A stretch of DNA of 28,778 bases. It comes from an uncultured Romboutsia sp. GTDB lineage: Bacteria; Bacillota; Clostridia; Peptostreptococcales; Peptostreptococcaceae. The DNA lies in contig CALFLM010000034.1 of assembly GCA_937880075.1 (NCBI GenBank), positions 1 through 28,778 on the forward strand, written 5' to 3'. Made by a program: the position numbers and the translations under genes. This document shows, piece after piece, positions 6,252 to 13,957 of the stretch (within the stretch, counting starts at the first letter, position 1; every line of letters begins with the position of its first letter). The notes beneath the pieces are model-generated. The model was not told where the DNA came from, searched no databases, and saw only the letters and a program-made list of their open reading frames with translations.

Positions 6252-8660
6252 ATGAAAGTAAAGAAAAGAGATGGTAAAGTCCAAGGCTTTGATCTTAACA
6301 AGCCAATTCATGCACTCGAAAAGGTGTATAAGAATGGAGTGAAGAAAGAAGTTCCTGATGGACTTATTAGTAAGTTTACAGAATCAATAAGAGCTTGGTT
6401 AGAAAGCATGAAAGAAGATGTAGTTGATATTGAGACTGTACAAGATTTCTTGAGAGATTTCCTCATGTCAATAGGAGAGAATGAAGCCGCAGAGCAATTC
6501 ATCATTTATCGAGAAGAGAGATCTAGGTATCGAGAATCAAATACAAAGCTTGCTAAGAATATTGCTACAAAACTTTATGCTAAGAATGTAGTTAACCAAA
6601 ATGCCAATCTTGATGAAAACAGTTTTAGTGGCCGTATTGGTGAAGCTGGAGCGGTTGTTTGTAAAGATTTTGCTTTGAAGAACAGTATGTCGAAGATGGC
6701 AAGAAAAAACCATGAAGGAAATATGATTTATCAGCATGACCTTGACAAATTTGTATCAGGAATGCACAATTGTTTGACAGATCCAGTTGATATTCTTCTT
6801 GAACATGGCATTACATTGAAACAGTGTGACATTCGTCCTGCTAATTCATTGAATACTGCATTCCAATTGATAGCTGTCAATTTCCAAGTACAATCACTTG
6901 AACAGTTTGGTGGTATTTCTGCATCACATCTTGATTGGACAATGGTACCATATTTCCGTAAGAGTTTCTTTAAGCATTACAACAACTGGTGTGATGGAAT
7001 TCCATTGATGAATTGGGCTAAACCTAACATTGATTCTAAATCTATCAAGCATATTAGTGTTGATGATAAGATTTATATTGGTGTTGGATTGTTGAAACCA
7101 TTGAAGAAAATGATATGGAAGAAAGCTTGGAATTCTACATTGAAGGAATTAAGTCAAGCTACTGAAGCAATGAGTCATAATCTCAATAGCTTGCAATCAC
7201 GTAGTGGTGCCCAGTTGCCATTTTCCAGTATCAATTATGGTACATGTACTTTAAAGGAAGGTCGTGAAATTATTAAAGCATTAATTGGTATGACGTTGGA
7301 AGGTACTGGTAAGTATCATCGTACTGCTATATTCCCATGTTGTATATTCCAATACAGTAAGAAAATTCATGGTTCTAAAAAGAATCCTGGTCCTAACTAT
7401 GATTTGTTCAGATTAGCATTGAAATCTACAACACAACGTGATTATCCTAATTATTGTAATGTTGATTGGCGTACTAATCTGAAAGGTAATATATTTGATA
7501 GAGAGCAAAAGAATCTGGCATTGAAAGATTTGCTCAATTTCTCTAATTCAACATACTGTGCATTTGCTAAATGGTTGTCAGAACATCCTGATTATGAAGA
7601 TTATTTGTCATTGGAAGGTTATTATGACTCTGTTGAAGATGATTGGGAAATTAAAGTAAAACCAGCAGAGAAATTCACTAGATATGAAGTGATGAGCACG
7701 ATGGGTTGCCGCACATACAATGGTTATGATATCAATTGTGATTCAAATTATTTCTTTGACATATTTAAAAAGATAGCAGAAACTGGTAAAGTACAAGACA
7801 ATTGGATGTTATCTGCAAATCAGAAAGATGGTCGTGGAAACATTTGTCCTGTTACTATCATCATGCCTACTTTAGCTATGATGGCAAAAGAATCTGGTAG
7901 CAAAGATGTAGTAGAAACATTCATGAAGTTGCTTGATAAGAAGATCCATGAAGCAAGAGAAATGCTTCTTGAAAGATTTACTTTGATTTGCAGCCAGAAT
8001 TCTAAGTCTGCCCCATTCATGTGGACAAACAATACAATGGTAGGATATATTCCAGAAGAAGGTCCTGTATCTGCTATGAAACATGGTACATTAGCTATCG
8101 GACAAATTGGATTAGCAGAAACATTGCAAATATTGATTGGGTGTGACCAGACAGAAGCTCAAGGTCTTGAACTTGGAAAGAGAATTGAAAAGTTATTCAA
8201 TGACAGATGTGCAGAATTCAAGAAAAATGACAAGTTGAATTTTGGAGTATATTTGACTCCAGGAGAATCACTTTGTAAGACAGCAATGACAAAATTCAGA
8301 GCACAGTATGGTAATGATGTTAAAGGTGTTACTGATAATGATAACAAATTCTTTACAAATTCAACTCATGTACCTGTATATAAAGATATTGATTGCTTCA
8401 AGAAAATTGATATTGAAAGTGAATTGGATAAGTTCAGTAATGCAGGATGCATCACTTATGTTGAAATGCCAAGTTCGGCAACTAACAATATAGATGCTTG
8501 TGAAGAATTAGTGGTTTATGCAATGGAGAAGGATCTTCCATATTTCTCTTTGCATTTTCCTCTGGATTACTGCCGAGATTGTCATAGCAAAGGTGATTTC
8601 AATGGAACATGCCCACATTGTGGAAGCCATAACATAGAGGAACTAAGAATGGTCACTGGT
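6252..8660 (+). CDS. nrdD: anaerobic ribonucleoside-triphosphate reductase, exon 1 (codons 1-803)
   Basis: Class III reductase: converts NTPs to dNTPs without oxygen using a glycyl radical. Residues 1-95 form an ATP-cone regulatory domain (KKRDGKVQGFDLNK start). The barrel follows, with candidate active-site cysteines in TAIFPCCIFQ and MGCRTYNGYD. The C-terminal zinc site is visible as C774, C777 (CRDC) and C787, C790 (CPHC). Exon 1 ends RMVTG, where G803 aligns with the radical glycine of the conserved RVxGYL motif. Directly after this codon comes TAA, the first bases of a group I intron; the missing YLSTDV... end is encoded at 8933-9022. The spliced protein would be 832 residues, typical for the family with an ATP cone. 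Paired with nrdG downstream. Confidence 0.95.
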
Positions 8661-8932
8661 TAATAAAATAGCCGTCTTGAATAGTAATATTCTTGATTAT
8701 TATCGGTCAAAATCGGTGGAGGCCAATAAAGTGTTATTGGTTAATACCGAGATAAATTTAGTAGTAACATTCTAAATCATTGTAACGCGTAGGAATTGAA
8801 ACTCTTATTTTAAGAGAATAAAATATTCCCAAGAGTGACCGACTCCAATATTATAATTGGATGAATATGTACGCTGAGCTCCTGGTAACAGAGAGAAGAA
8901 CTTGATAAAAAACTAGTTCGATAACAATACTG
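8661..8932 (+). ncRNA. compact group I intron in nrdD, no ORF
   Basis: 272 bases, ending in the expected terminal G (8932). A full core can be drawn: P3 CGGTC 8704-8708 / GACCG 8837-8841; P4 TCGGT 8713-8717 / ACCGA 8746-8750; P5 CCAATAA 8723-8729 / TTATTGG 8734-8740; P6 ATTTAG 8756-8761 / CTAAAT 8772-8777; P7 GCGTA 8787-8791 / TACGC 8870-8874; P8 TCCAAT 8844-8849 / ATTGGA 8856-8861. The guide GCCG (8671-8674) pairs with exon TGGT ending in the required U, and AAATA (8666-8670) pairs with exon 2 TATTT (P10). Joining 8660 to 8933 restores GYL. Because the intron starts with TAA, unspliced mRNA gives a protein ending at the radical glycine. Confidence 0.93.
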
Positions 8933-9022
8933 TATTTATCAACTGATGTTTCTAATATGAATGAAGGTAAACAAGATGAAGTTTCTAAACGATTAAAGCA
9001 TGTAGAACAAAATTTAATTTAA
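8933..9022 (+). CDS. nrdD: nrdD exon 2, C-terminal 29 codons
   Basis: Reads YLSTDVSNMNEGKQDEVS followed by KRLKHVEQNLI and TAA. It matches the end of NrdD proteins, where the radical glycine is followed by YL and then a GKQEEVxxRxKH segment (as in E. coli NrdD). There is no start codon of its own; it is only meaningful joined to exon 1 in the frame set by the intron boundaries. This exon would be missed by ordinary ORF calling. Confidence 0.93.
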   Translation, partial: YLSTDVSNMNEGKQDEVSKRLKHVEQNLI

Positions 9023-9027
9023 AATCA

Positions 9028-9065
9028 AATCAGGATGAACTTAAGTTCATCCTGATTCTATATTA
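9028..9065 (+). promoter_or_regulatory. perfect palindrome (terminator) abutting promoter motif TTCTATATTA
   Basis: AATCAGGATGAACTT (9028-9042) is followed by its exact complement AAGTTCATCCTGATT (9043-9057), a 30-base palindrome, which overlaps TTCTATATTA (9056-9065). It lies between the nrdD stop and the nrdG start. It may terminate part of nrdD transcription and restart for nrdG; no clear TTTG -33 box is present, so the promoter part is weaker than at other sites. Confidence 0.6.
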
Positions 9066-9070
9066 TAAAT

Positions 9071-9676
9071 ATGGAAACAAAAGATTTACACATAGACAGG
9101 TCTAACAACTTGCATACAGACAAGTCTAACGACTTACATATCATAGCAGTTACTGGACCGGATATCAACAATGGTCCTGGGTTTAGAGTAACTATATGGG
9201 TATCTGGATGTACACATGCATGTCCTGGTTGTCAGAATAAGCATACCTGGAAATATGGTCAAGGTCATAAGTTAGATGATATGGTACCATATACAAACAC
9301 CACTTATAAAGACAAGATATTGAATTTGATAGGTGATGAACATATTGATGGTGTAACAATTTCTGGAGGTGACCCATTAGACCAGTCTGTACAAGCATTA
9401 GAAGAACTTGCTAAGTTTCTTTCTAATATAAAGAAGAGATATCCAGAAAAGAGTATTTGGCTTTATACGGGATATTTCATTGAAGATTTGAAGAATTATC
9501 CTCATAAAGAAGTAATTAAGAATTGTGATGTTATAATTGATGGTCCTTATGTAAAGGAAAAACGAAACATAACAATACCATTCAGAGGAAGTACTAATCA
9601 GAGAATCATCGATGTACAGAAATCATTTAAGGAGAATAAAATATGTATGATAGATGATTTAGAATTTGTAAAGTAA
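9071..9676 (+). CDS. nrdG: anaerobic ribonucleotide reductase activating protein (radical SAM)
   Basis: 201 residues. Generates the glycyl radical on NrdD by reductive cleavage of S-adenosylmethionine. The [4Fe-4S] motif CxxxCxxC is CTHACPGC (C47, C51, C54), preceded by the family signature NGPGFRVTIWVSGC and followed by SGGDPLDQ near 98-105. Length is slightly above the usual ~155-175 because of an N-terminal extension made of imperfect repeats (KDLHIDRSNN / NLHTDKSND / DLHII). Starts 48 bases after the true nrdD stop, so the two genes form a class III reductase unit. Confidence 0.93.
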   Translation: METKDLHIDRSNNLHTDKSNDLHIIAVTGPDINNGPGFRVTIWVSGCTHACPGCQNKHTWKYGQGHKLDDMVPYTNTTYKDKILNLIGDEHIDGVTISGGDPLDQSVQALEELAKFLSNIKKRYPEKSIWLYTGYFIEDLKNYPHKEVIKNCDVIIDGPYVKEKRNITIPFRGSTNQRIIDVQKSFKENKICMIDDLEFVK

Positions 9677-9679
9677 AAT

Positions 9680-9883
9680 ATGGACAAGAGAGGAAAAGAA
9701 TCTATAGAATCACAAAAGCAATTAATAGTAGAACTTTGTAAAGAGAGATATCCTGATAGTTTAGATGTTTCTGAAATTGGAATGCGAACTGGATGGAAAA
9801 TAAACAAGCTATTGATAGATGACTTAGTAAATGATGGTATTATCGAATGGGATGATTTGACAACAATTAAATTGAACGGATAA
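9680..9883 (+). CDS. small winged-helix-like protein
   Basis: 67 residues, 3 bases after nrdG. Predicted helices KESIESQKQLIVELCKERY, SEIGMRTGW and KINKLLIDDLVNDG followed by a short strand pair (IIEWDDLTTIKL) give a helix-turn-helix/winged-helix outline, as in many small phage or RNA-polymerase-associated regulators. No specific family is recognised; DNA binding is an inference from the pattern only. A hairpin/promoter unit follows. Confidence 0.6.
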   Translation: MDKRGKESIESQKQLIVELCKERYPDSLDVSEIGMRTGWKINKLLIDDLVNDGIIEWDDLTTIKLNG

Positions 9884-9890
9884 TTTAAAA

Positions 9891-9944
9891 AAGTGCATAA
9901 AATTTTGAATTTATTTTGAAATTTTATGTACTTATTCTATATTA
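9891..9944 (+). promoter_or_regulatory. hairpin followed by promoter TTTTGAAA ... TTCTATATTA
   Basis: AAGTGCATAAAATTT (9891-9905) pairs with AAATTTTATGTACTT (9919-9933) with one G-U pair; the promoter -33 box TTTTGAAA (9914-9921) lies in the loop and 3' arm, and TTCTATATTA (9935-9944) starts right after it. It separates the nrdG unit from the gene at 9998. Confidence 0.75.
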
Positions 9945-9997
9945 GATATGTTAATTAAATATGTAAAATAAATAAGTTAATATTAATAAAATACGCT

Positions 9998-10240
9998 ATG
10001 GTTAAAAAGTACAGAAAGAAGCCAGTTATTATTGAAGCAATTCAATGGAATGGTAAAAATTTGACGGAGATAGATAATTTTGTTGGTGGAAGTATTGGTA
10101 TTAAAGGTACTAGTCTAATAATTCATACTTTAGAAGGTGATATGGAAGCTTCTATCAATGATTATATTATCAAAGGTGTAAATGGTGAGTTTTATCCGTG
10201 CAAACCAGATATTTTTGATAAGACTTATGAAAGAGCATAA
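9998..10240 (+). CDS. small conserved phage protein, PGDYG-like
   Basis: 80 residues. The start YRKKPVIIEAIQWNGKN, the centre IIHTLEGDMEASINDYIIKG and the end GEFYPCKPDIFDKTYE match the widespread phage protein family whose consensus is YRKKPVxVEAxQW ... TLEGxMxxxPGDYIIxGVxGEFYPCKPxIFExTY. The function of this family is unknown. Here the PGDYI core reads INDYI. The gene overlaps the next by 14 bases. Confidence 0.8.
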   Translation: MVKKYRKKPVIIEAIQWNGKNLTEIDNFVGGSIGIKGTSLIIHTLEGDMEASINDYIIKGVNGEFYPCKPDIFDKTYERA

Positions 10241-10469
10241 AGAGCATAATAAAGAGAATTTAACTAACTTGACAGATTTTCTTGGAACAACTTTGAAATA
10301 TGGTGATAAAGTTGTATTTTGTGATCCTGGTGAATCTAGAAAATGCCTTGAACATGGTACTGTTGTTGGTTTTACTAATAAGAGAATTTATGTTGTTTAT
10401 AGTGATAGAAATAGTGAAATCTTGAAGGACTCAAGAGATGTTGTATTGAATTATTACTTTATGAATTAA
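10227..10469 (+). CDS. unknown small protein, paralogue of the frameshifted gene at 11172
   Basis: 80 residues from ATG 10227, which overlaps the previous gene by 14 bases; an upstream out-of-context start would overlap it far more. The core TDFLGTTLKYGDKVVF followed by a P-x-x-SRKCLEHG pattern and a strand-rich half resembles the SH3/KOW-like small barrels common in phages. The same core (DFLGT-IK--D-V-F--P--SRK-L--G) recurs at 11172-11392. Function unknown. Confidence 0.65.
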   Translation: MKEHKEHNKENLTNLTDFLGTTLKYGDKVVFCDPGESRKCLEHGTVVGFTNKRIYVVYSDRNSEILKDSRDVVLNYYFMN

Positions 10470-10485
10470 ATAAGATTATAAAATT

Positions 10486-11166
10486 ATGATGAATCCAGTT
10501 CCTGTATACAAGTATGTTAAGGCAAATCCATTGATTAAGCTTAATGTTAATGATAAAGTTTATGTTGTAAATGGCTTTACATTTTTGTCAAACCAATATG
10601 GAGTAACTAGAAAGGATTGCCTTAGAGATATTAATTTTGAAGACCTTGTTAAAATTGGCCTATTTGAGAAGACAATTAATAATTTCAATATTTCTAATTA
10701 TTCTAAAGGTGATTTGATTGTACTATCAGATAATAAGGATAAGGCAAGAGAAGTATCGGCTAGTAATCCAACAAAGAATCGTGTTGTTGAAATCATCAAA
10801 GAACCAACTGTGATTATTCCACGAAAGGGATATGGAAAAGTTCCTTTGAGGTTCATTCAAGAAATGGAAGTGAAAGATGTGAATAGCGGAAAGATAGAGA
10901 TTGTCAATACCGATGATGTTGTTAGTGATACTAGAAAATATTGGTTTCTGAATTCAAAAGGTCAGGTATCTTGCACATATTATTGGATGAATCCTGTTGC
11001 CGACTTGTACAGAAGTAAGACAAACAATATTTATTATTCTAATAAGGATGCAGTTAGTGCATTGCAGACTATTGAGTATAACATCAATAATGATGCCGCT
11101 GTACTTTCTGGTGGTGATACTATGCTAGGTAAAGCAATGTTGATTGACAATCTTGTAGAAAAGTAA
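10486..11166 (+). CDS. unknown 226-residue protein
   Basis: Not recognised. A first part (residues ~1-60) contains NVNDKVYVVNGF and a charged helix around RKDCLRDINFEDLVKIG; the middle contains IIPRKGYGKVPLRFIQEMEV; the end is polar with a SKTNNIYYSNKDAVSALQTI stretch, a pattern often seen where a protein reads 'displayed value, row label' type beta hairpins but with no known domain. Starts 16 bases after the previous gene and its stop is followed 5 bases later by the frameshifted gene. Start could be either of two consecutive ATGs. Confidence 0.6.
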   Translation: MMNPVPVYKYVKANPLIKLNVNDKVYVVNGFTFLSNQYGVTRKDCLRDINFEDLVKIGLFEKTINNFNISNYSKGDLIVLSDNKDKAREVSASNPTKNRVVEIIKEPTVIIPRKGYGKVPLRFIQEMEVKDVNSGKIEIVNTDDVVSDTRKYWFLNSKGQVSCTYYWMNPVADLYRSKTNNIYYSNKDAVSALQTIEYNINNDAAVLSGGDTMLGKAMLIDNLVEK

Positions 11167-11171
11167 ATGTT

Positions 11172-11392
11172 ATGAAAGATTTTTTGGTACAGAAATTAAA
11201 GAGAGTGATACTGTAGCTTTTACAAATCCAGTATCTTCTAGGAAGTCACTTGCTTTAGGTAAAGTAACTGCAATAGGTAAGACATTTGTAGAGATAGAAA
11301 CTGAAAATCCATATTTTGATGGCGACATCTATCCAAATGAATATGAATATGTTAAGAAGCGTCCGGAAAATGTAATTGTGAAAACTATTTAA
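11172..11392 (+). pseudogene. frameshifted small gene with slippery T TTT TTG, paralogue of 10227
   Basis: The ATG at 11172 reads MKDFL and would stop soon after (LKRVIL then TAG). Shifting -1 immediately after TTG (11184-11186) gives DFLGTEIKESDTVAFTNP, continuing with SSRKSLALGKVTAIGK to the TAA at 11390-11392; this matches the paralogue's DFLGTTLKYGDKVVF. The shift point is a canonical X XXY YYZ heptamer, T TTT TTG (11180-11186). The total product would be about 74 residues. Either a programmed -1 frameshift, a real one-base deletion, or a homopolymer sequencing error explains it. Confidence 0.6.
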
Positions 11393-11422
11393 CCTTATTT
11401 TTAATCTAAGTATATAATTTTA

Positions 11423-11713
11423 ATGGAAGTGAAAATTGATTTGATGACTAAAGAAGAAATGTTGCAAGAGTCTTATATTAACAAAGGCAACAGATATACA
11501 ACTGAAGAATGGCAAGAAAATGGAGATTATGTGACAACAGATCGAAATGGTTATTTGAATTATGCCAATGGTGAAGAAGTAATTGATGAAAATGATTTGC
11601 CAGAAGATGGATGGTTTGATTATACAGAGTATGATGAAAACAGTGATATTGATAGTTATTCTGATTCTGGTTTTTATGATAACCCATTATATGATAGTGA
11701 TGACGACTGGTGA
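11423..11713 (+). CDS. very acidic small protein
   Basis: 96 residues. After a short N-terminal strand (MEVKIDLMTKEEM) the protein is dominated by Asp, Glu, Asn, Tyr and Ser and ends in an extremely acidic tail around SDIDSYSDSGFYDNPLYDSD. No catalytic motif. Highly acidic small phage proteins are often DNA mimics or inhibitors of nucleic-acid-binding host proteins, but this is only an analogy. Its end overlaps a possible 25-codon frame at 11700. Confidence 0.6.
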   Translation: MEVKIDLMTKEEMLQESYINKGNRYTTEEWQENGDYVTTDRNGYLNYANGEEVIDENDLPEDGWFDYTEYDENSDIDSYSDSGFYDNPLYDSDDDW

Positions 11714-11777
11714 TTTAGGTAAATTGGATAAAGTAAAAGAAGAAGTTATTGGTTTTCAATTGTCGGTATTTTTGTGA
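11700..11777 (+). CDS. possible 25-codon peptide
   Basis: ATG 11700 to TGA 11775-11777 encodes MTTGDLGKLDKVKEEVIGF plus six residues, overlapping the acidic gene by 14 bases. No RBS, no recognisable family; it may be a real micro-gene or the 5' remnant of a decayed one, since the following segment (11802-11905) is also broken. Confidence 0.25.
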   Translation: MTTGDLGKLDKVKEEVIGFQLSVFL

Positions 11778-11801
11778 TAAAAATGACCATTGATGGATAA
11801 A

Positions 11802-11905
11802 ATGAAAAGAAAGCTTGAAATTATGAAAAATACATATATGACAAATATCTTGATACTGGAGTAAAACCTACATTTGAAGTACTTGGATTGATATCAAGTG
11901 AATGA
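11802..11905 (+). pseudogene. short broken gene remnant
   Basis: From ATG 11802 the frame reads MKRKLEIMKN and stops at 11862-11864. One base out of phase the same segment reads KYIYDKYLDTGVKPTFEVLG then LISSE and TGA (11903-11905), a protein-like C-terminus. One extra A in the run at 11826-11830 would fuse them as MKKYIYDKYLDTGV. Thus a one-base loss in a homopolymer or a sequence error. The stop lies inside the terminator stem at 11896. Confidence 0.4.
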
Positions 11906-11925
11906 CAAAAGTCATTCACTTTTTT
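11896..11925 (+). terminator. rho-independent terminator
   Basis: Perfect 11-bp stem AAGTGAATGAC (11896-11906) / GTCATTCACTT (11911-11921) with loop AAAA and a T-run to 11925. Confidence 0.9.
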
Positions 11926-11932
11926 GCATTTA

Positions 11933-11963
11933 TTTTGAAATTTTTAAATTCATTTCTATATTA
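11933..11963 (+). promoter_or_regulatory. Bacteroidota-type promoter with conserved leader
   Basis: TTTTGAAA (11933-11940), then TTCTATATTA (11954-11963); 19 bases separate TTTG from TATATTA. The leader to the ATG at 12002 contains AAATCTGTT and GTTTAATTTTTAAAATTT, repeating the leader before the gene at 1900 nearly base for base. Confidence 0.8.
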
Positions 11964-12001
11964 AATCTGTTCAAAATAAGAAGTTTAATTTTTAAAATTT
12001 T

Positions 12002-12277
12002 ATGATTATGATTACAAAGACTTTGAATGATTACGCTACAGAACTTGCAATGATTAATGCTAATTTCTGCTCAACTTATTCTCCTAGTGCAATTTATGAA
12101 TTCACTCTTGAAACTCTTCGTATTTCTATTTGTAATCGAATTGAACATAACAATATTGTTAAGATGGAGCAGAAAAATATTGATAGACTAATTGGTTTTA
12201 TAATGGAATTTTCTGATGCTAAGATGATTGTATATCGTGAAGCTCTTGTAAAATATTCAGAAGTTTTACATTGCTAA
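12002..12277 (+). CDS. unknown small helical protein
   Basis: 91 residues, first gene after a strong promoter. Predicted almost all-helical (LNDYATELAMINANF, IYEFTLETLRISICNRIEHN, IDRLIGFIMEFSDAKMIVYR). Start is within ATGATTATGATT; either ATG could be used. No family recognised. As an isolated, promoter-proximal small gene with its own downstream promoter it is likely an early host-takeover type gene, an inference from layout. Confidence 0.6.
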   Translation: MIMITKTLNDYATELAMINANFCSTYSPSAIYEFTLETLRISICNRIEHNNIVKMEQKNIDRLIGFIMEFSDAKMIVYREALVKYSEVLHC

Positions 12278-12291
12278 AATATTTGAAAATA

Positions 12292-12322
12292 TTTTGAAAT
12301 AAATCAAATTTGTTCTATATTA
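12292..12322 (+). promoter_or_regulatory. Bacteroidota-type promoter
   Basis: TTTTGAAA (12292-12299) and TTCTATATTA (12313-12322), same spacing as at 11933 and 9914. The leader is 29 bases and ends in ATTATGATTATGA at the next start. Confidence 0.75.
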
Positions 12323-12351
12323 TTATTGTAAGTTAAATATTTAAAATTATT

Positions 12352-13005
12352 ATGATTATGAATACAATTAAAGATATTTTTGGTAAGAAAACACGTAATA
12401 CAATTTACATGTCAGAAGGTATTAAGAATCTTCTTACAAAAATTGCTTGTGGTAAGAAGAAGTACAACCTTACAACAAAAATGGATAAGAAATGTTTTTA
12501 CAATGAAGTTTTCAATGTAATGACAAAGTATTTTACAATGGATATTGTAAATAAAAATCTTAAAGAATATGGGATTGGTTCTGAAGATTCATTAGCTAAT
12601 GCATTTATTGATAATAAGGAATTCCTTATTAATGTATGTAAGTTGAATCTTTCTGGTTTAATTATAGAATCTAAATTTGAAAAGAAAGCAAAAGAATATA
12701 TCAAAGTATATGGTAACGGTGTTGATCCATTAACTGATATTAATGAATCTAAGCTTGCCAAATTGGAACGTTGTGTAGTTGTAAGAACAAAATATGGTAC
12801 ACATGATCCATTGATGTACACAATTAAAGGTTCATTGACAACAGAAGTTGCAAATGCTGTAAAAGCCATGTATTCTTATGAATCTGGTTGTAATTACTAT
12901 GAAGCTAGACCAATTCTTTATACTACATGGATCAATCTTCCAGATGAATATAAGAATGCATCTCGTCCTTGTGAAGAAGATGATTTGAAAAATGTAAATG
13001 AATAA
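12352..13005 (+). CDS. unknown 217-residue protein
   Basis: Not recognised. Soluble, lysine-rich; an N-terminal helical part (IKDIFGKKTRN, EGIKNLLTKIACGKKK) is followed by a middle of about 100 residues and a C-terminal segment with GTHDPLMYTIKG and SYESGCNYYEARPILYTTW. No catalytic signature. It has its own promoter; 54 bases separate it from the next gene. Start may be ATG 12352 or ATG 12358. Confidence 0.6.
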   Translation: MIMNTIKDIFGKKTRNTIYMSEGIKNLLTKIACGKKKYNLTTKMDKKCFYNEVFNVMTKYFTMDIVNKNLKEYGIGSEDSLANAFIDNKEFLINVCKLNLSGLIIESKFEKKAKEYIKVYGNGVDPLTDINESKLAKLERCVVVRTKYGTHDPLMYTIKGSLTTEVANAVKAMYSYESGCNYYEARPILYTTWINLPDEYKNASRPCEEDDLKNVNE

Positions 13006-13059
13006 AAACATTTACAATAATAATTTTTGTTAAATTAATAAAGTTAAAACATAAATATT

Positions 13060-13359
13060 ATGATTATTGATTTCGTTAAGTTACATATTGCAGAAGCTCT
13101 CGGTGAAGTTGCTAATAACTATGGTAATGAGGAATACCTCAATGAAGTAGTTACTATTAATTTTGACCAGTTGGTAGAAGATATTTTTAATGGTTTAAAT
13201 GGATATTTTACTAGAGATGCATGGCCATCTGTAAAAGATGTAATCTATACTATGCTTCATGATAAGAATACTTTAGATGGCATTGTGAATGTAATCAAAG
13301 GTATGATGGCTTTACATAACTTTGATATTGAAAGTGCTGGTGGAATCATTAGATATTAA
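13060..13359 (+). CDS. unknown small acidic protein
   Basis: 99 residues beginning MIIDFVKLHIAEALGEVANN. Mostly helical, acidic, with a conserved-looking centre around NGLNGYFTRDAWPSVKDVIY. No domain recognised. Sits 15 bases before the next gene and in the run of small promoter-proximal genes. Confidence 0.55.
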   Translation: MIIDFVKLHIAEALGEVANNYGNEEYLNEVVTINFDQLVEDIFNGLNGYFTRDAWPSVKDVIYTMLHDKNTLDGIVNVIKGMMALHNFDIESAGGIIRY

Positions 13360-13374
13360 TATAAAAGTAAAATT

Positions 13375-13734
13375 ATGATAAATACAAATCCTCAAGTTAT
13401 ATATGCTAAGATTAATGCTAATATTGAAAAGATTATTGGCAAGATAGCAAGACAGATGCTTGATTTATATCCTAACATCAATGATTGTTTGAATGGTGTA
13501 TCAAGATTATCAGAATCTGATATCAAATGGAAAATCTGGCGAATAGCAACAAAACAGAATATATTTGATGAAGCTGAGTCATCAAATTGTATTGTTGAAT
13601 CATGTGTATTAGATTTGTATGATGATAGTGCATCATCTGATACATTACATAGTTTTGATTTTAGAGCGGCAATTCATAACATGTGTATTCTCATTTATTA
13701 TACTAATAAGAAAATTACAGCATACGATGCATAA
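13375..13734 (+). CDS. unknown helical protein
   Basis: 119 residues, helical throughout (IYAKINANIEKIIGKIARQM, LSESDIKWKIWRIATKQNIF), acidic in the middle (LDLYDDSASSD). No known family. Its last 8 bases overlap the start of the membrane-protein gene at 13727, suggesting translational coupling. Confidence 0.55.
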   Translation: MINTNPQVIYAKINANIEKIIGKIARQMLDLYPNINDCLNGVSRLSESDIKWKIWRIATKQNIFDEAESSNCIVESCVLDLYDDSASSDTLHSFDFRAAIHNMCILIYYTNKKITAYDA

Positions 13735-13957
13735 ATATATCAATTCATTGACAATTCATTTTTGCCTTGGAATATTGTCAGCATTTATTATCATATTGAT
13801 AGCAGACAATATATCTTTAGCAACAACATGTTTGTTTGTATTTGCTCTTCCTATATGGATTACTTACTATAATAGAGTAAAAGATATGACTTCAGAAGAA
13901 ATTTCAGAGAAGTTTGGTTTTAAAGGTAACAAATTCTTAGATTGTACAAATGAGTAA
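13727..13957 (+). CDS. small two-helix membrane protein
   Basis: 76 residues from ATG 13727, the first ATG in frame that keeps the overlap with the previous gene short. Two hydrophobic segments (about 11-27 and 30-48: FCLGILSAFIIILIADN and LATTCLFVFALPIWITYY) are followed by a charged cytoplasmic tail with KDMTSEEISEKFGFKG. Overlaps the next gene by 8 bases. Function unknown. Confidence 0.6.
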   Translation: MHKYINSLTIHFCLGILSAFIIILIADNISLATTCLFVFALPIWITYYNRVKDMTSEEISEKFGFKGNKFLDCTNE

